Assembly: GCA_025716855.1 (NCBI GenBank)
Contig: JAIXMQ010000010.1
Coordinates: forward strand, 42,501-106,500
Direction: 5' to 3'
Source of the DNA: Pilaira anomala
Taxonomy: Eukaryota > Mucoromycota > Mucoromycetes > Mucorales > Mucoraceae
Length of the DNA: 64,000 bases
In this document: piece after piece, positions 49,759 through 61,600 of the stretch
Layout of the letters: the number at the start of each line of letters is the position of its first letter
Numbering within the stretch: position 1 is the first letter of the stretch
The notes under the pieces: model-generated
Told to the model about the DNA's origin: nothing
The model's input: only the letters and a program-made list of their open reading frames with translations
Databases searched by the model: none
Program-made: the position numbers and the translations under genes

Positions 49759-50960
49759 TAAATAGGCATTTACCCCAAACTTTTGTTTTTTATACCTCAA
49801 ATCATCATCATTTATTACATACTCTCAAATCACACGAATAAAAAACAAAAATCAAAGAAAAAAGATAGTCCAACTCTAAAAGAGAAAAAAGTGGAGCCAG
49901 TGAGCAGCACTTCTACAAAGAGATCTACTGACGACAAACAAAGTACATCAACAAGCGAGGGTTCTTCCTTACCATTTACATTTAATCTCTCTACCTTATT
50001 TCAACCTTCTTCAGATGCATCGCCACAGTACTTGAAGAACATGAAGAACATTCAAAATACTATGGGCGAGTTTTGTGATATGTATGACTGGATTACATTA
50101 CAATCCAAGCACTTCAATTGGTCTTCTGAAGCAGAGACTGTGCGTATATTACAAGCTATCTTCTTTTCTTCTATCTTTTTAGGTTTGATACTTTACTTTA
50201 TTCCAATCAATATGATCTTTTTGTATTCTGGTTTAATGGTCTATGGTACAAATACTCGATTTGCAAAATATATGTTGAGAGAGTTACAACCTTACATGTT
50301 TCAATCTGGGAGGAAAAAAGTTGAAGGATTAAAGGAATGGTATTTATCCTTGGAAAGTAAATTGGAAGATTGCGAACATTTAAAAGAGATTTCTGTGTAT
50401 GAAAATCAACGTTGGTGGCCGTTACAAGGATACATGCACGAGGTAAAATATAATAAATTCTGCTAAAGAGATGAATTGAATAGACTGATAACAATTATTT
50501 CTATCTTATCAGATGATAGAAGGTGATAGATCTGCTTGGTCGGATTTTACAGGTGCTGTTTACATGCCTATTATTACTGAAATACCTGCACCAAAAGGAT
50601 ATCAATGGAAAAATACAAGCGAATGGGTATTGGATAAATCAGGTCCTTGGATTGACGATTATTTGGGTATTGGTAAGTAACTATAGATACAATAATAGAT
50701 TGATATATGCTAATTCTTTTTTTTCTTCTTTATTCCAATAGAAGTAAGAACTAAAAACAAATGTATTGTTTTGATGATAAATTTTAACTTTTTCCTTATA
50801 GATTACAACTTCGCCTGATACAGGCGGATGGGTTTATAGTGACAACAATTGGAATATCCATGCAACAAGTATAAAACCAGTTGACGATATTGCAAAAGAA
50901 CAACATAAAGAAACAATGACTAGAAGAAGACGATGGATAAGAGAATGCGAGAAAGTTTAA
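48990..50960 (+). CDS. C1-domain protein with peroxin/dysferlin (Pex24/Pex30-type) region
   Basis: 533-residue membrane protein. Exons are 48990-49092, 49180-49680, 49766-50442, 50513-50672, a 2-nt exon at 50742-50743, and 50802-50960. Residues 9-55 form a C1 zinc finger (HLTYCDNCKQLLWG, then GCGYTCHRKCTSTAAKC). After a Ser-rich linker come hydrophobic segments near residues 190-225 (LLFFIPQIIIIYYIL) and a second membrane pair (IFFSSIFLGLILYFIPI), as in reticulon-like peroxins of the Pex24/28-32 group. The C terminus has DysFN/DysFC-like motifs: NQRWWPLQGY, RSAWSDFTG, DTGGWVYSDNNW and RRRRWIREC. Such proteins sit at ER-peroxisome contact sites. The 2-nt exon is needed to keep frame and is my inference. 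Confidence 0.85.
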
Positions 50961-51068
50961 AATTACGCTTTTTTTATACACCCATTTTTTTTTTTTTTTT
51001 TTTTTTTTTTAATAAATTTGACTCTCTCTCTCTCTCTCTTCCTGTCTTTATATCCCTTTTTAAACATA

Positions 51069-52515
51069 ATGAGCTCACAAAATAGCAAGCTTAAATTTAA
51101 AAAGTTATGGTATAGAAAGTTATACGACTCGATTAATTTTTTAGCTGTTGGAAAACCATTTCTAGAAGAATTGAGTGAAGAGAATGACATTCTAATTGGT
51201 ACAACTGCAGGTCGCGTATTGATTCTAAACGAAACAAAGGTAATTCGTAAACAACTCTCTTTATACACCTCTTATTGACTCTCATTACGAAAAAAAAAAA
51301 AAAGCCTGTAGAAGGCTTATTAGAAACAAAAGGTGGATCGATTCAATCTATTCAATTACACGACTTGACCGGTTTCGGTGCCCTAGATCTTGCTGTAGGC
51401 GATTGCGATGGTGTCGTAACCTTATTTTCTCGTCAACAAATTCTAAGCAAGCGAGACCTAGGCTCTGCCGTTACTGATATTACCATTCATAGCGATTTAG
51501 GTAACTTAAACTATCACAATTTTCTCTGTTATAAACCTTATTCATTATTTTCGACATTAGTGGGCGGATGTGAAATTATAGCAGGAGATATAAACGGTAC
51601 CGTCACAAGCTTTCAACAACATGATGCATTATGGAAGATTAATATCGCTGGAGAATCAGCAAAATTAACTACATTAGGTCTTGTAAGTAGTACAGACACA
51701 CAAATATGAACAATTTGTAATAATTTCATGAAAATAGAAAGGACGTCGATCCCCATCTATTCGATGTATGCTCTCGACTGTATTAAAGGATAGATTTGGA
51801 ATGAATATGACTTGTTTATTAGTGTGTGATGGCTGGCCTCTCGTTCATTTTATCCAAACGGGTGTGAGAATTCAAACATTGAGATCCCCTAGTGTGATAC
51901 ATTCTGTAAGCTTACATATAGAATACAACACAAAAAAAAAATGCTTAAAATTTTATTTTTAGATGTGTGCAGGAAACTTTTTAAATACGGATGGATTAAG
52001 ACGATTTTTACTCACGAGTAAAAAACAGGCTGGATCATATAAATTAGATTCTCAGCAAGTATTACTAGCAGGACAAGATGGTTTCATATACATTATGATT
52101 AACTTTGAGGTATTATTCTTCTTATTATTATTGTCTTGAAAAGAAATTCAATTAATAAAACTTTTCTATTATAGATATTTCAATGGGCTAAAGTTGGATT
52201 CTGCCTTAGTAGATTAATTAAATTCCGGCCATCTACTTTAAAAAAAGAAGAGACGGATATGGTGATATGTACAGGTCACTCAAATGAAGTATTGATCTAT
52301 CAAAATGGAGAGGTTAGTGTAAAAAATTAATAAAAAATAACAAAAAAAAAAAAAAATACTTACTGAATTATTATCAATAGCAAATTTCACACATAAGAAC
52401 ATCAGACTGGCCTCATGCAATTACACTTGGAGATGTAAACGCGGACGGGCAAGATGAACTTGTATTAGGACTTTTAGATCAAACAATTGAAGTATATGAA
52501 TGGAGCCTTGAATAA
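51069..52515 (+). CDS. FG-GAP/WD-like propeller protein, ITFG2-like
   Basis: 358-residue soluble protein in seven exons: 51069-51239, 51305-51500, 51561-51682, 51738-51905, 51963-52109, 52175-52312 and 52381-52515. All joins keep phase. It lacks a signal peptide or membrane helix. Repeating FG-GAP-type blades are visible: GFGALDLAVGDCDGVVTLF, GCEIIAGDINGTV, QVLLAGQDGFIYI and the last blade HAITLGDVNADGQDELVLGL followed by DQTIEVYEW. The layout and the terminal blade resemble ITFG2, a subunit of the KICSTOR complex that links GATOR1 to lysosomes in amino-acid signalling. BBS-type propellers are an alternative. Fold is well supported, orthology tentative. Exon 2 starts after a poly(A) acceptor. 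Confidence 0.75.
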
Positions 52516-52651
52516 AAAAAAAAAGATATTGTATATACCATAGAATTATTATTTAATAAAAAAAAATTCTTTTATTGATTTTTTAAATTTGATTGATAGA
52601 AAAAAAAAGATATTGATAAAATATAAGATGTGTTAAGAAAAAATAGTTAAT

Positions 52652-55600
52652 TTAGTCAAGGCAATGCTTCAACTTTTGTACCCAAACATGAGGAGCAGAG
52701 GGAACATCCTTGGTAGTCCATACTTTAGTCATAGATTCGTGTTCTAAGAAAGATTGAACACTTTCACCAAAGATATCAAGCCCATCCACCTTCAAATCAC
52801 ATTCAGAAGTGGTTGACTTGCAATGAGATTCTTCACGTTCAATAAAGATAGCTTGACAACCTAGCTTTTTAGCATCACAGACTAATTCAGCATTAGAGGA
52901 GACAACTGCTAATTCACTAGCCGACTTGAGTCCAAGTAACTTGATTGTACCCTTGACGACTGATTCAGAAGCCGTAATAGTACTGGAAGATTGAGACATA
53001 AACATCTCTGCAGAGAATTGAGCATGGAAACAAAGACAGTTATTTTGAGCAAATTCAACCATGGAACGGGTAGATAAAGTGTCAGAAATAGCAACTGTGG
53101 CATACTTGGCGGAAGCTTGGTTTTTAATACGACTAATACCAATCGAAGCATCCTCATAGATACCAACAGATCTCCAGGCTTCACAAAGTCTTTCGGTTTC
53201 TGATTCAGATAATAAGTCCTTGACATAATAGCGTTTCAAGATTTGAACAAGTCCTTCATGGAGTGTAACATCATCAGAGACAGGGCGCTTATTAGCAAAG
53301 TTCTCTCGCTTGACTCTGGTATAAGCAACATACCATTCTTCAACAAAGGTATCAAAGTCCAAACAACTCAATACAACATTATTCTTGGGAGTCACAATTT
53401 GTTTCCAGACAGTAAACAAGGACTTGTGGTAATTAGCAACTGTACCAAGTAAATCAAAGGCGACTGCACGTACGCTCTTGAAAGATGCAGGAATAGCAGC
53501 AGTTTCAGTCCAAGTGACAACTTTACCTTCAAATGCAGATGAAATGGCTAAACTGATACCAACTTCAAGTGTGTGATGAACACGCTTTTGAGTACGTGTA
53601 ATGACAGCTTCCAAACGTTCAGTGATCACATCAATATCTTCTACCTCGATACGATTAATAACTTCGTGAAGTACGGACATTTGAAGTACAAGTGTAGAAC
53701 GAATGCTATCAATACAATCAAGTGTTTGCTTGACAGAGTTTACAACCAAAGTATGTGTATGAACATCTACTTGACTAGTAGCAGCAGTCTTGCTAACCAA
53801 GAGGAACTTTTGCTTGGTCTCTTCAATATACTGATTAATTTCCTTCTCAGCCAGTTCAAGTCTTGCAAAGATATCCTTTTTGATCGTCTCAGAATTACCA
53901 TGAATGATAGATGTAATGCTCTCCAAAAGAAGAACAAGCCAGTTAGTGACCTTGGACTTACTTTCTTGTACGATTACAGTAGTTTCAAGTGTAAATCTCT
54001 TTTGAGTTTGCTCACGGGATTCAGTAACAACTTCAACTACATTGATCTGCTCCTTCTTATCAGTTGATCCAGTGTATTTCTTGGATTCTTCCATAGTACA
54101 GTCATTCTTACAATGTGCTTCAAGTGCATGTTCAATTTGTTGTTTAGTAGCACAGACATGGTTTTGGATTTGAGTAGTCAAATCAACGGAGCTAGAAGAA
54201 CTTTGTTTGACAATATGTGTGATTTGAGTGGATTGCGTGTAAGCAGTAGTCTTGATCCAATCAAGTGTCTTGATGAATGTACGCTTTTCAGTAGTGGTGG
54301 TAGTGGTCGTTGTTTGTTGAGATTTGTATTCTTCAATAATTATTTCAAGTTCAGCTTGAGCATCTTGAACAATCTGTTGAACTTCAACGTATACATTATT
54401 TCCACCCTTCTTAGTACAAGCAGTGACATTATCCGTGAGTTGAGAAAACCAGAAGTCAATCGAGGCTCTAACATCTTTAATAAAAGTATCATGAACAACT
54501 TGAACAGTAGTGTTTTCTGTTTCTTGACTCTTCTTGTGATAGACAATAGCAGCAGCGGCGGCGGCAGCTACAGCGGCACTACCAATGGCAACTTTTTCAA
54601 TCGTATTCTTGTAGCTTTCATGTCGATTCTTTTCAACTTCCAAGGCAACTTTTTGCTCAGTACCCGTGATATGCTCAACCGTCGTAATTTGCTCAACAGC
54701 TTCAAAATGACTAGTGACATCGTGTTTCAATTGAGTTTGAGTCTTGTTGATCTTGGAAATGAGCGTTTCCTTATCGCACTTGGTAGTATCTTTGACTGTA
54801 TTCTTAACAGTTTCCAATTGGGTTTGTGCACTGAACTTGATATTACTGAAGAAGACATCAAGATGATGGTCAGTAGAGACTTGAGTAACAGAAGAAGAAG
54901 TCTTCTTTATAGTTGATGTTTCTTGAAGTGTATTGATCTTGGTCTTCATTTCAACTTCAGCTTCAGCGATGACAATATTGATCTTTTCTTGTGTTTCTTG
55001 AGCAGTACAATCATCTGCTTCAAGAAGTTTGTTAATCTTGTCAGTAAGCTCGCTGAACCAAGTTTGAACGGTTTCAGTAGCCTTTTGAGCAGTTTGAGTA
55101 ATTGTTACAACTATAATAAAATTAAATTAATAAACGTTACTTTGATATAAAAAATAATTATAATAACAATAAACTTACGTCCAGAAGTAATAGTTTCAGA
55201 AACAGAATTGAAAGAAGATTCAACCTTTGTCTTGGAACTCTTGCCTACTTCAACAAGCTTTTGAATAGCAACCTTGGAATCAGTAGAAGTATTTGACACA
55301 GCTTCTATGGACACAGTCTTGAATTCGGTCATTTGCTCCTTGACTGTCTTGTGAACAGTTGTAAGGGCTTCTTCGATTTCAATTCGAGTCTTCTTATCCA
55401 CCTTGGAAGAGGTTGTCTTAGCTTCGTTAAATACCTTGGCCACTTCAATCTCAGTGAGTTCAATCATATTTGAAACATCTTGTTGAACATTAGATCCGCC
55501 TTGTCTAATACGTGTAATAATTTGCTCGGATAAAGATACAAAGATTGCAATGGTAGTTACGCGTGTTTCTTGAATAACAGAGTAGGCAATCTTGGTCTTA

Positions 55601-58600
55601 TCAACTGAGGTCTCCATCTTTCCACAAACAGGTTTATTTACGACAGTTGTCTTGGATGAGTCAATCTCGGCCACGGGCTTGTTGTTGACCTTATTGATCT
55701 TCTGATGGAAAGTAACAGTGGTTTTGAGTTGTTCAAGTACAACTTCAATTTGATGATAAGTTGCAGTAGCCAAAGCTTCCATTTGACTTGTCATATCTGT
55801 CTTTCCAGAAGAGGCATTAATACCAATTTGCTGAATTTGAACTGCTTGATTATGAGCAACAGAAGAGACCCATTGAATTTTACTGATAAATTGTTGTTCA
55901 TCACTAGCAGTAGAACAGAATGTAGATCCTGTTTCCTTAGCATGTTCAATGATTTCATTGAGTTGCTTACGGCATTCTTCGACAATGAGCATAATCTTTT
56001 TTGATGAATAACCAGATTTAGAGGCCATAGAGACCTTTTGAATAACAGATGTAAGCCATTCAGAAATGGATACCTTGACACTTTCGATTGTTGTAATACC
56101 AGAATCAAACTTAAGCTTTTGTTTTGTAATGAGAGTAACTTGTTGTTTCTTGGAAATATCTTCAGACTTTTTGATTACAGCTGCAGCGCCAGCAGCGACA
56201 CCAACACCCAAGACAGCGCCAGCGGCCATCTTTTCAATACTAACACCACCTTGTTTCTTTTCTTCAACTAAAATAAATGAACAAAAAATATGTTAGATAA
56301 AAACGTAAATAGAGATAAATATATAAAGTTATACTTTTTTCAGTCTTTTTCTTCTCTTCGAGTTTCTTCTTTTCTTCGAGTTTCTTCTTTTCTTCGAGTT
56401 TTATTATTTCATGAGTAACAACAGATTGTTCTTTACGTTCAAACTCAATATCTTCTTCTCCGAGAACAACTGTTTCATCATCTTGGACGTCAATTTGTAA
56501 TATAGAATCACCTTTAGTAGTAGACGACGTCTTATCAGCATTTGTAGTGGTAGACTGTGGCTTTTGACTAATCACAACAGACGAACCCATAGCAACCTTA
56601 ATACGCTGAGTAGAAGTAACAGTCAACTTGGTCATTTCGGATTCTAAAATTTGAAGATTTCCAGTTGAATGAGCATGAATAGCAACCTTCTTCGCTTCAG
56701 CCACTTGAGTGATAATTGTGATACGAACATTTTCAAGACTTTCTTCATAATGCTTGCAAGCATAATTATAAGACTCCTGATCCATGTTTTCGTAAGACAA
56801 ACGCTTGATAAAATCAGTACGAGCTGTAGTAATAATTTTGGTAATCTCTTGCTCAGCTTGTTCAGTTTCTACGTTAATGATTTGAGCAACGTCGCCTTGA
56901 CCGTAGTACGCCTTTTCAGAGATGCGCTTGGTAAAGAGTTCAAACCACTTACTCAAGACAGTGACATTGTCCTTAACATCAACAGTCCAACCACCATGGC
57001 TAGATTCAGTCTTCTTATCTTCCTTCTTTTCGTTCTTGTTAACTGCGTGGATAGCAATAGCAGCGGTAGCGGCACCAATAATAGTAGCGGTAACGCGAGT
57101 AAGATAAGTATCAATCTTTTCACAAGAAGAATGAACTACGGTAGAAACTGTTTCCTTGATATTGATATCTGAGCTCTTGATAGCTTCAATACTAACTTTT
57201 TGGATCTTCTTAACATCAGTAGTAAATGTCTTTTGAACATATTCAATGCTACTAATAAGTTCTTGTTCCTTGGACTTGGTAATTTTCTTGACAGATTTAC
57301 ATTCCTTGGATACTTTGGTCTTCGCTTCAGTAGTAACACGATCAATTTCGTTAGTAGCTTGCTTAATCAAAAGCTCAATTCGTTCTTCCTTATTCTGGAT
57401 AGTAGTATCAGTGCTAATAACATGAATCTCTTCAATGAGCTTAGTTTGCCATTGAATGACAGTTGTCTTAACAGATTCAACTGTATCAATAATAGTAACA
57501 GTAGACTCGGTTTGAATAGTTTCTTGCTTGATGACATTAATGGATTCCTTGCAACCAGTTTCCATGGTATCGGTAATTTGTACCTTGGAGTTCTCAAGTA
57601 CAGCAGACAACTTCTCGGTGACTTCGGATTCAGATTGATATTTTGTAACAATCTTTTGAATCTCAACAATATTAGTACTCAACGTAGTATGAACGACCTT
57701 AAGACTTTGATTGATCTGTGTCTCGATTAAAGCAAATGTCTTGTCTTTTTCATAAACATCAATAGATGAACTAAACTTGTACTTGGTACGGTTGATGTTA
57801 CTTTCCAGTTCTAACTTAGATTTCTCAATGATCGCAGATACATTTTCTTCAACATTACCGCCTTGATGAACACAGATAGAAATATCACGTACAAGTTGAG
57901 CAAACCAAGAAATAATAATAACCTTGGATTCAGCTACCACTTCAGAGACATGTTGTTCAAGTTGAATACAATATTCCTTGCGGTTCACAGCAGATTTACG
58001 GCCAGTGCAAATAGTATCATTGTTCTTCTTGTGCTCAATTACAGTGACAGCAGTATTGTTCTTCTTTTGAGATACCTCAGTCTTTCCAACAATAAGCTTG
58101 TAACGACGAATTTCAACTTCAACTTGTTGTTGAATAGAAACAGCAATAGGACGCATTTGTTCAATACCGCCAGTCTTGGAAGAAGAAGAGGCGGCACAAT
58201 TGATACCAATTGCTTTGATTTGATGGCTACTTTGAATTACTAAGTTCTTTGCCCATTCAATAGAAGCACGGTATTGTTGAACAATAACTGTATCAGAGAC
58301 AAATTTGTGGGCATTAATACTAATTATTTCAAGGTTCTTGGTAATGGTGGTCACAGCCTCTTGAACAATCAACTCAATATCAAAGCTAGCCTTAGATCCA
58401 CCTTGCTTGGAACGTTGAGAGACATCGATAATGAGCTTTTCAAACCATTGGTTAACAATAATAGTTACATCAGAAGTACAAAGGTTCTTCTTATCAACAA
58501 TAGTAGTCTGTTTCTTGGTCTTCTCAGATTCAGAATCGGACTCAGAAGAGCTAGAACTTGAGGATTGATTATCCTTGTACTTCTTCAAGATAGCACCACC

Positions 58601-61600
58601 AATAGCACCACCAATAGCAATACCAGCACCTAATTTCTTCTTATCAATAGAAGTCTTTTTCTTTTCAGTGGAGGTTTTCTTCTTGTCAGAGGAAGAAGTC
58701 TTTTTCTTGTCCGTAGAGGTCTTCTTCTTATCCTTTTCCTCATTATCTGAGTCAGAATCACTACAACTACTTCCAGAACCAGATTGTTTCTTGGTTACTT
58801 TGGTAGTCTTCTTATTCTTTTCTTCGAGTTTTTTCTTGTCTTCGAGTTTTTTCTTGTCTTCAAGCTTTTTCTTATCCAATTTTGCCTTTTCTTCGGTCTT
58901 GGATTTCTTGGACTTATCAGATTCAGTGGTCTTCTTATCAGAATCTTTTTGGGTCTTCTTTCCCTTATTAGAATCAGCTTCAGAATCAGATTCAGAGTTG
59001 GTATCAAAGTCAGAGTCGTCTTCAGATTCAGAAGTATCAGATTTCTCATCTTTGGCAATAGCGTGAGCCTTCTTTTTCTCGGAAATAGCATGCTCAATCT
59101 TTTTGCGCTCTTCCTTCTTACAATCCTTTTTCTATATTTAAATAACAATATAAAAAAAATTAGCACATAGAATTATATATATCAAAATAGATCACTTTAA
59201 CAAACTTCTACTTACAACTTTGTACTTTTCAGAATGAGTAGATTTACGTTCAACTTCTATCTTGATGGTCTTATTACAACGACCAACAGCAATAATGATT
59301 TGACTTTCAGTAGCATGAATAAGGGGTCTCATTTGTTCAATACCACCGGTAGAACTGAAGGAAACAGCACAATTGATACCGATTTGTTGAATTTGAGCAG
59401 AGCTTTGAAGTATCATACCACGAGTCCAATCAAGAATGTTAATGATCTCTTGAATAGCAACAGAATCACCCTTGGAGGTACGCAGTTTCTTGGTAATCAT
59501 TTCGAATTCAGCAGAAATAAACTCCTTTGCGTCTACAATCACAGCGTTGATTTCTTTTGTTACTACAGTTATGTTATGTTCAATCTTAGCAACCTCGGAA
59601 ACATCAAGCATTAGCTCTTCAAGCCAGGTATGAACAGTAGATAAGATATACTCTACAGTGACGACAGAATAAACTTCCTTCTTGGTAGTGACCTTGTCTT
59701 GCTTTTGTTTATCCTTATTGACAATAGCAGAAGAGGCAGTCTTGTCACCTGTTTCTTGCTTCTTGGAAGAGGATAAAGTAGAGGATGAGGATGTCGAACT
59801 AATCTTTGATTCATAAGTAACAAGTGTTTCACTAATCTTGTGTTCATGCTGAGTAATGATAGTTGTCATCTTATCAAATCCACCACAACTTGAGGACCCA
59901 GAAGAAGATTCAATAGCAATGGCCTTAATTTCAGAAGAAGTCTTATTGATATGAGACTTCACCTGCTCAATAGTTTGATGAAGGAACTTGACATATTGTT
60001 CGGTCTTGACAGTTTCAGAGATTTTGGTAACAGAAATATCGAGGTATTCAAAAATAACAGTAGTTTCATCCTTAATTACAATATCAATTTCTTCAGAAGA
60101 ATAACTCTTTTTGGAGCATTCAGAAACATTTTCAGCAAGATGGCGCAACCATTCACGAATAGTAACCTTCATTTCTTGAACAGTCAAAGAAGCCTTTATA
60201 TGGCTGTGATCATGCTCTGGCAACTTGGTAATTACATCACCGGACTTGTATTGTTCATTAATATCTGTAATAAATCCATACTTTGAACTTTCAATCTTTT
60301 CAGTGATTTCAATTGCAGTTTCAGATTCAATTATAATAATAGATTCAACCACTTCAGTAGTATCTTGTTTACCACCAATATACCAAACACTAGAATGGAT
60401 ACGGTTTACCTTTTGCAAGATTAGTTCCTCACTTGATTTCAAGACACTAAGAATTTCAGCAGTAGCAATACCCGAGAGAGCTGCAATAGAAATAACAGAA
60501 CTAGATGACTTGGTTTCCAAAGAAGAAAGTCTCTTGGTAGCTGTCTTCTTGACATTTTCAATGTAGACAGATAAGTCTTTACGTGTGTTGGCAATCAATA
60601 TGGCAACATCTTTTTCAACATTATCTCCGCCCTTTTTAATACGAGATACAACAGACTTGGTAAATTCTTGGAAGTAAGTAACAAGCGATGACTTTACATC
60701 TTGAATAACAACTACAAGTTCACTTCGGATATCCAATAAAGCAGCTTCCTTTTGTTGAAGATGTTGGACAGAGACCCCAACAAACTCCTTGATGGTGGAA
60801 TGCTTACATTTCTCTAAAGCAATTTCAATTTCTTGTGTAGTAGAGACCTTAAGGATTTCAAGTCTTGATTCTACATTCACAGCAGCAGAAGATGAAGAAG
60901 AAATAGCGATTTCTTGAACTCGAGTAGCTTGAGCAATGACAGTTTCTTGAACCCAAGTAAGGATCTGATGTTGATGTTTTTGAGTGATGACCTTACTAGA
61001 GCTAGCCTTTTTGATAATTTCAATAAATTCTGACTTTGACTTTTCAACAGTTGACTTGATTTCTTCAGTAGAAATCTTGTTCTTTGATTGAGTAATGACA
61101 GTTTCAATAAGAGTCGTAATCCATTTTTGATATTCGACGTAAATGTTATCAACAACAATGGAGGTCTCCTTTTGTATTTGTTCAATCTTTTCATTCTTTT
61201 CCTTCTGTTCATTAAGCTTCTTGGCAATTTCAACAGCAATAGCAGTACCTGCGGCAACCGCAGCAGAACCAGCAAGTACCTTCTTGGCAAGATCAATCTT
61301 TGCTTGATGCTCCTGCTTCTTCTTTAGTTCTTCTTGTTTCTTTTCCTCTTCGGTCTGAGAAACAATTACTTGTGTAGATCCAGTGGCTTCATGTTTACCA
61401 CTATGAATAACGTCAGAAGTCTTTTCTGCCTTCTTGATAACAGTTTGCTTAATCGTATCATAATGAGCGCATGCTTCATGACGTGACTCTTCGGCAATTT
61501 GTAAAAGCTTGGTTGAGACAGTCTTGGATTGCTCCTTGGAGACAGTTTGGATTTGAGTAATACGTTGCTGAGTAGAAACACGAAGGCTCTCAAGTGCAGT

